Source of the DNA: Schistosoma mansoni
Lineage: Eukaryota > Platyhelminthes > Trematoda > Strigeidida > Schistosomatidae
Assembly (NCBI RefSeq): GCF_000237925.1
Contig: NC_031495.1
Span: forward strand, 40,452,210 to 40,516,209
Direction of reading: 5' to 3'
Length of the DNA stretch: 64,000 bases
The notes below the pieces were generated by a model. It saw nothing but the letters and a program-made list of their open reading frames with translations. It did not search any database and was not told the origin of the DNA. Shown piece after piece: positions 48,501 through 60,500 of this stretch. Positions within the stretch are counted from its first letter, which is position 1. Every line of letters begins with the position of its first letter. The position numbers were made by a program, and so were the translations under genes.

Positions 48501-51500
48501 AATAAGTATGAATATCAACTGATAAGAATAAATTAATGGATCAAAATTTATGTTAAAAGCACACCACTAATACTCAGTATTGACCTTGAACTGGTTATTC
48601 TCTGTTTAACCATAAGTCATGAAATTGAACTTTTTTTTACAAATATGACTAGTTTCCTAACTGGGTAATTTTGTTGTGTTTCTATTACTGTTCGGTATGT
48701 GTATTTATTGTTCCCTGTTTCTAACTGACTGTACTACTTTAGGTCTTTGTATCAATTGTATTATCACCACCTTTAATTTGGTTTCCAGTAAAGAGTTTGG
48801 TAACAACGACCTGATAATATCAAGAAACACTTTGCAGTTCCCAAACATTGAAGCTTTTCCTTGACTGCTTCATCATAAATAACTATCTCAGATTTAGGTG
48901 AAACAGAAAACTAGTGGTTTTTTCACCGACATCAGCCTATTTTGAAGGGCATTTTAATACCAATCAACTTCGTCAAACGACTTCTTTAAATAACAAACAA
49001 ACTTATCTGCCAAATGATCCAGATACAAAATAGTAGTTGTAACAAGAACATAAATGGAGAGTGACAGTATTTTTAAGTAAAACAATGGTAATTTTAGAAA
49101 TTAGTAAGCGCTAAAATAGATTACTAATAATACGACTTACATCTATAATAGAACATAGAAGATTAATTTCCGGCAATCTGAAAAAATCCATCAACTGAAT
49201 CATAATCGTGTCCTAAAATGTACAACAAAAACCCAAGTGGTAGTTACACATTTAGTTAGTGACCAGGAGTTCTTGGAAAATAAATTATAGGACATGTAGT
49301 TTGTGGTTTTCGTAAGTGGGTCCAGTACGGCCACAAGTTTTATGGTCTCCATCATTAAATCTATATCTAACAGATGCGAGAGAGCTCTTTTGACGCGACC
49401 CATAGAACTTATTATCCATGGTCAAGAAGAATAAAATCTATGTAGAGAATACCAAAATGGTTTATCACAAAATTGAGTACAATGTACTGCAATGATAAAT
49501 AACATACCTTAAAGGGGATATTTTTTTATTTCTGAAGGCAGTGACAAGAAGTACATAAAGTAATTAAAACCCAAGGAGAAACTAGAGAATAAAACAATAA
49601 ACTAAATAGTTTTGGGCCATGCAACTGATTGTTTCGAAATAAAAGATAAGCGTCGATTTAAGTTCTGAATTTTATTGTCCCTCACTATCAAAAGTAAATC
49701 AAGTAGGGACTTTTATTCAAGGTCAGTAAGTCATAACCAAAGTACGAAAGATTAGATGAATGAGAACACCAGTTGGTTTGAGAACCATTACTTGCGGAGC
49801 GAGGATCGTCTACTTCTGATAAGGAGCCTGATGAAATGGATGAAAATGGGCTATACGAATAACAGCTTGATGAAGATAAACTTCGATAATTGCGCTACCG
49901 AATAGACCTTCTTTTGCTGTCTCGAAGAAGAGTTTTTCTTCGACTCCGCTGACTACAAATGGAAACGCTTGGAAGATTTTCTTTCGAGACAATAGACCCT
50001 TCCATGGTTTTTAGAGCCAGCGTTTCTTCCACTGACATATCTTTGTCGTTGGTTTGACCTTCATCCAGCACATCTTGATGATAAAGCATCTCAACGGTCC
50101 GCTCAAGTTCCGAGAGGTAAAGCCAATTTAACTTTATTTGATTTTTCGCCTGAGTAGCAAAAATGACTCCGTTAACGTCCAACCGAAAATAGTTCTTATC
50201 AAATGAGGCTCACCTAATTTTCTTGTCTTTTGTTCTAAAATTCCATGAGCTTCTAGTACATCACATTTTATCAGCAATCCAACACGTTTGGTCCTGCATT
50301 TATTCAGCTCTACATCTTTCAAATGACATCAAGATTGTAGTTGTTTGACATTATGTTCTACACGTCTTACACTAGGCAAAACCTGCACTGCGTAGGCTAG
50401 TAATGGCTTGCACTACAGGTGGTACAGACTAGACTCTTATTCCGTTGCTTATTGTTAACGGGAGAATACTGTAAAGCAAGAATACTCCCCTTTGTGTTGA
50501 ATAATGTTTGAAGTGAAGTTCCTTTAACTCATTTGTCCGATATTAAGATTACTGTTAGTTCGCCATATCTTGTGCTTGCTATATCTGCTCGTTCTTCCAC
50601 GAACTTGGCTAAATCTCCAAATTTAGGCTCTCTGCCTTGTCTCATATACTCTACGTCCATCTCTGCCCACTTAAATCTAAGATTCAAAGGTAGACGTGAA
50701 ACTGAAGTTTCTAGAGTTCTGCTGGCAATCAGATCTGATTTACAATCTAGTTGTTTTAAAGTGATTTCACATGATTGCATTTTCTGTCCTAGATCGGACA
50801 GAGCCATCAAATCATCACTTTTAATTGGTGGTCAGTCTACTATTTCGTCTATGAAGGACCTATTAACCATATAATTCTGTCTAAACCATTTTCTTACAAT
50901 ATTTCTAGTTAACGTGAATCATTTAGACCCGAACATTATAAAACAACGTTCGATGGCCTTTTTAGCTCGTACAAAACTGAATTACATTGCTAAGCTGCTT
51001 AGAATCGTCGTTTGTTCAAAAACTTTCAGGGATTCTCTCAAAAAGGCCCAGTACTTCTCCAGCGTGATCAGCTTTTCAAGTTCTATCCATAGCTTGGCTA
51101 ATTCTAGTTCTAATTGCTTTAGATGAATGTTTGTATGGTGCTCTGTATTGAAATCTTCTTCCCATGCTGCACAGACAAACTATATATATATATGATCACC
51201 ATATTCTTCTGACTAAAATAGACCTTGAGTGCGTTATTCAAGTGGATCTGACACTCAGAACAAATCTCAATTAACACAAATTGTAATATCTTATCAGTAT
51301 GATGAGATAAAATTGTCAGGGTGAACACCAAAGCATTGGTAGCAGTACCAATTTCAGTAAAAAAAGAAATAATTCGGGGAATAAAAGGCATAAAATAATT
51401 TCTAAACTTAAGAACTAAGGGAAGACAAAACGTAAATGTACCTGTGTCACTATAACCAATTCTAAGTCATTTCACCCGACGTTTACAATCACTGGTTACG

Positions 51501-54500
51501 ATAAACCTGTGTACATCAAATGGATAGTTTACGTCTACTAACATGGTTTAGGTCAATAGATAACCTCTTTATGGGCTGATGTTACGTTTTAGTATGGTCA
51601 CCTCTATCTTTCTTCGAGACCATTATTGTTAAAGCAATGTTTTGTCAGTCAGCTACAACGTAGGACCAGGCACACATATGCATCGGTCCAAGTTGCCATA
51701 CCTCATTAGCACAACAAGATGAACACCGGATTCATAGAAATAGTTAATTTAGTGGTGGTAGTATATAAAAGATAGGTTGTATATAGGATATAGTATAGGA
51801 AGGAAGAACGTTATGAATCAATTTTAATCTTAAGGTTTAAGGGAAGATAAAGAATGTATACACCTACGCCATTGCGATCGATTCTGAGCCATGTCACACA
51901 GAGTCTCCAATGTTTTGGAAACACCTACAATCAAATAAATATAGAGAGTGAACTTACTGGTTAAGCCGTTCGAATTTCAGTGACCAAGTCTCAGGTTTGT
52001 ATCTTGCTCAACCTACTTCGGTCTGAGCAACCGGCTAACACCGTTAGCTCTCACACACAGTCTGAGGCTCATACCTAAGTACCAAGTGGGTTAACTTAAA
52101 TTCGAAATTTAGGTAAGTGATCAAATACTACTAACCTACAGATGATTTTTACTTCTGAATGCCACGTTTTACAGCTCCAAAGTGAAACACAGAAAACTGC
52201 TAGTTGAAAAAAGGACATCTCGCCCACAACATAGGTAACGCAAACTAGTAGAAATCAAACAATCTTTCTAAATCCATGTTGGGGTGATGAGATTTCAAAA
52301 ATAATTGAAGTGACCAGTAAGTTCGACTTCTTTACTCCCTATCTTAAGATGTTAAGTGGCTGGCGGTAGTCGACAAGAAACCCTGGCAACTGTCTGCAAG
52401 GTATGGTTGTAACCTTGAGGGAAGCAGTGCTTCCCGGAGGGTTTAGTCTTGTGTCATTTATCCCTCCTGTGTGAGACGTTACCACTGAGTTATTTAGGCA
52501 TCGACTGACCTCTTACAGGAATGGAATATTTACAATCAACTGATCCCTGAGTGATGACCAATATTATGTTTGTCAAGTCCTTCAATCCCAACTGAATATA
52601 CTCCCTACTATTAGTCTACGCATTGACGCATACCAGTCTGAAAGCGAGATTTAGCCTTGAGAGGGGGAAGAAACGAACCTAAAATATAATTGTATTGTTG
52701 CTCGAAGTGATCAGAAAACTTTGGATTTCATTAGCTATTATTAAACAGAACTGTCATCTATATAGTCCAAGTCAACAGGTAGATTTCCTGATAAAATATT
52801 AATCTCTAAAAAGTTGGATGAAGAAAGTTTTGTCTCCAAAACAGTATCTACTAGGAAGTTAAAAAACATTTTCCAACAACATATGATAAAACTGCTAGAT
52901 TTTAGTGATATAATTCATAGATAAACAAAAAACTTACATTAGGTGTAAATTTTTGTTTTAAAATATCACTAGATAAATGGCTTCCACGATAAACTCTTAA
53001 TATCTCATCCAACGACAGTAGTTTAAATCCACGATAAACAGTATCCAGCTGAATATGATGAAATGCATCCACTTTCATTAATAAGCCCTAGACATTAAAA
53101 TAATAACCGTAAGAATACAAAAGATCAATGAGTTGACTGTAAAGAAATCTTAAATATGGTTGCATGTGATGAGCTTGAAAAAGCACCCGCAAAAAGACCT
53201 ACAAACTTTTAGACACTTGAAACTTTACCATACAGTTATTCTTTTTTGAAAGAGTTTGACCATCATAGAACCAGTGTAATCAAAGCTGGATTACAGGTGT
53301 GAACTCCACCCAGACAAAAGTGTTGATTCAATTTCAGAGCATTAAGGTATGTACATCGTTTGCAGGTTTATCACAGATCAACTTGATCCTAACTCGTATG
53401 AGCTCTGGCAGTCACTGTTACATTTTTCTCAATTAAAGTCATAATACTGTCTTTTAATTGTTTCTCATCCTTTATATAGACAGAAAACTGTCCAGTGACA
53501 ACATGTGCATAAGACTGACATGTAAAATAATAATAGTAATAATAGTAATAGTTATAATGATAATAATAATGTGTTTGATCTACTTGTATTGACCATTAAA
53601 CATTTTTTATCATCAATCGCTAACTAAGACAAATAATTTGTGTTGTCATTTTATAACATACCTTTCCTAAATTAAATAATTTGGGAAATTAATTTTATGA
53701 GTAATGAGGTAACATACTCGTTTTACATCAAAATGCAAACCACGTCTAGCGAATTCAGTATAATCATAGTTCAGAATTTCTTCAGGATACTGGTAGTTGT
53801 TTGAGATTGTGATTCGCAGGAAATTTGAATGAGTGCAAAATAGTTTAAAAAAAGAAGACCGATTACAAAATGAGGATTTATTTAGATCTAAGTTGGTAAA
53901 ATTAAATAAAAAATTCTGAAGTTTTCAAAAATAATGTTGACTGACATAAAAGCAACATTATACTTTATTTACTAGTAATCAAAAATCAAATAGCTTACGC
54001 ATAAAAGACATTAAACGGTTCAACCGTGTAACAACAAAGCGAATAGGTGAAGTATCTATGTATTAATTCTCCTTATTTGGTCTAGTAGTCTTGGACACTT
54101 CACCCCACTCGACTAATTCTCAAATCAAAACACGACTTGGACGGAGCATAAATTTATTCCAAACGAAACAGCGGTTCTCGTTAAACAACAAAATGTCAGT
54201 GTATATATAAACATTGCACTGTGATGTTCTTGTCTTCTCAGTTCATCCATTGGCGCTGATCGATTGAGAGTGAACCAATCAGCGCGCTTCAACGTTATCC
54301 TGTTTAACACATGCTTTGAGTAAGCCTTTGTTATGCCAACACGACAGTATATAATGAAGTATAATTATTACGTGACAGTTGAAACCACTATACAAGTTGT
54401 CGAACTAAACTCGGTTAGGCAAGAACAGAGAGCCTGTCACACAAATGACTGAGTATTTGGAACTTGAAATATCGAACAATAATTAATTACATATTGCATT

Positions 54501-57500
54501 TACTGGATTATACGTTCCATTGAGGGTTGGAAATGGACGGGACCGAAGAATATTTGAACAGAAAAGTAAGAACTCCATTTTTATTGCATTGTTATTGAAT
54601 GACAAAAATATCAGAAAAATAACACTTTTATATCGCAAGTTTTATATAGACCGATTGAAGTAGGACGATTGACGACTACTTTGCGTAATATATATAGAAT
54701 TATTGAGTAGAGAACTTGGACTGGTCTGATTTACAGAATAAGTAAATTGTCTTAACTGTTTTAGTTACATATTATTCAGCACTTCTAAACAAAATGAACT
54801 TATAATTCCTAAATCCTATACTAGATTTGGGCCCCAAGAAATTTAATGGTAATATATACAGAATGAAATAAAGTCCATTATTAGTCCGTAAGTGGGACAT
54901 GGGAAGTATATTTATATATGGATACTTAGGAAATATCAGCAATATATGATAGGAATCGTAAGTCAAAAGGAATAGGACAATATGATCTGTAATTAATTGA
55001 CCAATTACTCTTGCATTTCATAACAAATCATTTCTACTGTCTTCTTACTTTTCCTTACCTCATAATACAAGTTTTTTTCTCGCAGATCTCCTCTAATATA
55101 TGTCCAAATAAAATCGGTAAATCTTGAAAACTAGAAAGACTGTCATGGATTCACAAATCAATGTACCATTTAGTTACTGTTAGAGCATTAACAAAGATAA
55201 AAACATTGAGGATTCTGAGTACGATTTGTAGACTGATTAGTTACAGAACGAAACGCATGTTTTGGATTCCACTGCTAGTCACTACGCGACTTTATGAAAA
55301 TTCAAACTGAATAGTTTTAAATAAGCTCCTGAAGTACTACTACCAATATTGTGTGTAACCTAAGTAGTTAAGTAATGGTACAAAACACTTTGAAGAGGTA
55401 CATTTTAAGTTAATTAACTCGGAAGTGTGTTTGCTAAATTTAGTCATCAACAAAGAGGTAAATAATAAGAAATTTTGATTTGGGTTGTTTTGTCAAAATG
55501 ATGACTGCTCCCACTTTCTATAACTTTTGGTTGGAAAAGTCTTCGAAAGGGCATAATAGCACATAGATTCAGAAAAGTTGAGCATAAAGCGCATTATCCC
55601 CAATTCTTTTCATTGATGAAACGGCACCTACAGAGATATAGAATAATGAGAACAGTTAATTTCAGAAACTGTTTTCACTATATGGGACAAGGTAGCCCCC
55701 GAATGCCCTGGTACGATCGAGAGTGGGAAGAGTCCGCTCTCCCTCTCCAAATGCTCTCACATGGCCATGAGTATATAGCCTCTGACAGGAAAGTCCTACT
55801 CACTGCCTTCTCGTGGTGGTGGTGTTGTTTACGAAAGTGAGAGGACGAAAAGCGAATGTCCGGCACTTTAACCGGGTTGGTGGACACGGAAAGTCCATCT
55901 AGGGGAGTTGAGAAACCCTGATTCCAAACCAATGGTGCACATGGGCTCCAGTATCCTAGGGGAACAAATGGCGTATGAACCAACCGTCGGTCACCAGCTA
56001 CCATGGGACTGCATCTCCTTACGATGCGCCACTGCCTTGTGGATCAGATCTTTAGGTCAAAGGCTCTGGGTATGGCCCCCTACGAAAACCACCTGCTTCG
56101 GTTTGGGCACCCACGCAGTATCATTGCCCTCACACAAATCAAATGAGATTTGTGTGGGACATATATATCTGGTTCCCCTTTGTACCAATATTTATGTGTT
56201 TAAATAAATAAATAAAAACTTTCTCTCTAATTTGATAGCTAAAATTACTAGTCCGACTATTTATTCACTTATGTGCTATGAGTGACCAGGATATATAGCA
56301 ACTAAGCCAAGTTAAAAAAGTATCTTTTCACCTTTGCTGATATGAAAAAAACGAGCTTATGGGTTTTAGCAACACAGTACTTACAGGAGCTTCAAGTGAA
56401 ATTGGTTTGTGAACAACATACGGTAAGAGGCAAAAGACTGATATCGCTGAACGTTAAGTAACATAATACAAGGTAGCATCTAAAAAGAAATAATAATTAA
56501 AAATTAGATTTTCTATTCCTTATGCATGCTCCTTTTATGCTTTAGAATCCGAAAACTTAGTTAAAGCTGGCAAAAAAAAACTAAAAATAGGAAATACATA
56601 AACATGTCTTACAAATTATTTTCAATAGTGTATTTCAAAGTTTACATAATGACTGATAGTTAACTGACCTTCATTTGTTCAACAAGCCAGTTACGAGATT
56701 CATTGAAAATAAATTCGTCCAAGTCAGATGTATAATGAGCCAATGTGTAATCATAATCAAACCCATACACTTGAATTTTGTTCAATTTTACTTCATTATT
56801 TACAAATACATCCCGAGGATTAACTTGATCCAATGTGGTTATGTGTTCTAGAATTGTTAAATGAAACGAGTCAAGTCTCGGAAGAGATGAAAAGAAGTAT
56901 AGTATCAATAAAAATTCGATAAACGTTCATTTGATCTATTCACTCTTGGTCAAGGGGATCAGACGGATATGCAGAACAATATGTGGAGCCATTTCAATGA
57001 CCCTGCAACTAATCACTATCTCCAAGCAACCGGAATAGGGGAATTGACACAAGTCCTCCAAATCTCGGTGAGGATGAAAGGACTAAAGTCAGTATAAAGA
57101 TAGGGAAATCAGCATACCCTGGTGGATTAGCAACAAAAGTTTTTAAGTCTGAAGGTCTAGTTTTATAAACTAAGCTAACAGAGGATACTAGCTAGGGTTC
57201 GGGAGCTAGACGAAATATCACTTAACTGATTTCGATTGCTGATCGTTCCAGTTTATAGGAAAGAAAAAAATCCTCTTGTGATAAAAACAAAAGAATCAGC
57301 TCTAGCAACATAGTGTCTAAAATACTATTTAAATCAATAGTCTGACGCTTAACTAGGGCTTGTGAAGAACAAATCAAAAGAAAGCCAGGCTGGTTTCAGA
57401 CTTGAAGATGGACGGACTGACCAAGTGCTCAGGTTTTAGAACATAGGTGTACTTATTGGCGCTCGACAATTGTATTTGACACTAAGACAGCAAGCGACTC

Positions 57501-60500
57501 CGTTGACCGAGAGGTTTTGTGGCAATATTTTAATTTGAAGGCTTGTCAAAAAAGTACATAAACCTTGTGAGGTCTCTCCATTCAGACACTATTAGTCGAG
57601 CCAAAACTTATAACGAATTGTTCACAAAATTGTTAGCCTTAAGTGGTGTTCGCCAATGTTTCTCACTGAACCAATTTTTATTTCATTTCACCATAGATAT
57701 CCTCCTAGAACCAACACTGTCTTCACCTAACTATTTGAAATTGATCTCCTACCAGGTTTATTCATCGACTGAGAATATAAATGTGAGATAGTCTTATCTT
57801 GTGAAGAGGATGATAACTTGTAGTCGTCCGATCACCTTGAAGAACAATGCTAACATGGCCAGGATGGATTTCTCCACTTCTGAATCTGAAGTGTCGCTTT
57901 AGGACAGTTCCGCACCAGCTTCTGAACTAATAATAGGAAGTTCTGTGTTAATTTATGACTGAGATATGGTCTTTGAGAGTATAAAACACGAGTAGACTGA
58001 AGGGTTTTGATTACAGATGTCTCTGAAGTGTTGCTCGCGTTTTGTGGAAAGACTAAGTGAGCAATGTTGAAGTTAGATAAAGAGAATTAGGCAAAGTAGT
58101 GAAATTGGTTGGCGAGGTTAGGAATCTTCCTCTATTTCGGTGATTAAGACATGTGCTATCCAGTTACTGCTGATCTTGACAGGCAATATCTGTTAGTGTA
58201 GTAGTACGTCAGGAGATAGCTAAAAGAGGTCAGACCAATACATGACGTCAACCAACGAAGTAATTGTCTGTTGGTGGGATCTATATTGATAGATCCAAAC
58301 TATATAGTTAAGTTCCACAAGATAATTGCTATCAGTGTCTGGAGAATATGAGTGACGTGACTCATAATTGTTCACAATGACACAGATGCATCCATTCTTT
58401 ACCTTCCTATTGATCTGGAATTCCCCTAATTCATCACGTTTATCCTTCTACTCTGTATTTGCGAACCGTATTATCAATGCCTAATCGTTCTTGCTGTGAT
58501 TTTTACCATATTACTTCGATCGCTTTCCCTGTTTACTTTGTTGATTACAATGTGATGGTTGATATTCGATATTATCCTTAAACTTCGTAATTTTTTCGTC
58601 CTGATAACCGTTACTAGATAACACCCCAACGGTGTATAAATCAGAAGGCGAATACGAAGTGTTGATTACGTTTGTTATTGAACCACGCACAGATATCCAA
58701 AATTACAGGCACGTTAAGCAAGCATGAAAGAGTGGTGCCGTAAAGCAAGCAAGTGAGCGGGCGAGTGATCGAGTCAATAAACGAGTGTGCGAGTCAACGA
58801 GTCAGTGAACAGGATTAAAATGTACATATATACATATGGAAATGAATGAATCATCGAATCAATTAAGCGATTAATAGTAAGGCTAGCAAAATGAATATAT
58901 GCGTAGACAGTAAGAAATGCCCAAGCATACATAATAAAGGTACAATGGTATAGATAGGTTGTTATTGTACGGATGACTCTGTCCGTTAAATAAGTTAACA
59001 AAAAGGATTGACCACATTAGATACGAACAAGCTCAATCGTACGTGAGCTGCTATAACATCTCACCGTGCGATTATGGAATGGCAACTTGGGCTAAAGTGC
59101 GTTGATAATGACTGACTAAATGACTAAAGAGTTAATATACTAAGCGGTTTGATAACGACCTCATTAAACATAATCATAATACCAAAGAGCTTATTATTGT
59201 ATGTACAGTCAGAATTTTGAGACAAATAATTACAAAAGCATAACAACTGACACAAAACACATGAGTCTAGTTTTTTTACAAGTCAGCCAGTGCTAACCAA
59301 CCTGACAGCGTACTTCGTCCCAATTCGCCACATCACATCAGTACAGTGAGATAAAGCCAGAAAGATAAATACAAAAGTAACAGAAGCAGTATATAACAAG
59401 TAGATAAAAAAGAAATCAACACAATTCGAAAGATTAAGATAAATAATGGAAAGTATATAAATAACCAAAAAACCAGTAGATGCATGAAAATAATGATAAA
59501 ATGTCCAAGATTTGGATGAAAATAATGAATGCAGGTACTTCTGAGACTGTAACAGATTCCCAGGCACAGTATTCAACAGTGTCAAACATTGATATCTACC
59601 AACCTGATAAACTTTAGGACATTTACATTACTTACTTACGCCTGTTACTCCCAATGGATCATAGGCTGCTGACCAGCATTTTCTAACCCACTCTGTCCTA
59701 GGCCATCCTTTCTAGTTCTATCCAGTTGTTGTTCATCCTTCCCATATCTGTTTTGACTTTTCGGTGTAATGTGTTCTTTGGTTTTCTCTTCTTCTTTGGC
59801 CTTGAGGATTCCAAGTGAGAGCTTGCCTTGTGACGCAGTTGGGTGCTTTCCTCAATATGTGTCCTAACCACTTCCAGGACATCTACATACTACACAGCAA
59901 TGTTAATCGTTGGTGACTACACAAATGGTCGCTGCATCCTGATCTGATAACCCTTAGAATTTTCATAATTCACTCGTTTAGTCAACATAATTCTAGGGTA
60001 GGCGACAACCTGACAAACGATACACGATAGATTTTACATATTTCTCGAATAGCACATTCATTAAAGCAGTGGTAAGGAGCGAAATTATCACCAAGTAATG
60101 TTACCTTAGGATTGAAGCCCATAAATGGAAAAATTTGAAGCGAATCTTGAGTGTTCAGAATAATACATGATAGCATAAATTAAATTGGGTGATTATGAGG
60201 TTATGTAAATTATGAGCTACACAGACAAAGCATTCAGCATATCAAACATTCTTAAGGAAAGCTCTTCATTACCCATTGTAAAGTTGCGCAGAGTCAAGTA
60301 ACATTCAGCAAGAAGACTTGAGTGAGAATGGACAACGGGGAAAATTTGTCGTCGGATATAAACTTCTTGAATGAAAATAAAGAGAACCCAGTAAAAACTT
60401 TCTTTTCGACGAATTTATTTACATTTGTATTTATAATTGTATGGTAAATATGTCTGTAGAGGGATAGGAAAGATTGAAACGTGTAATAATTTGATACTAA

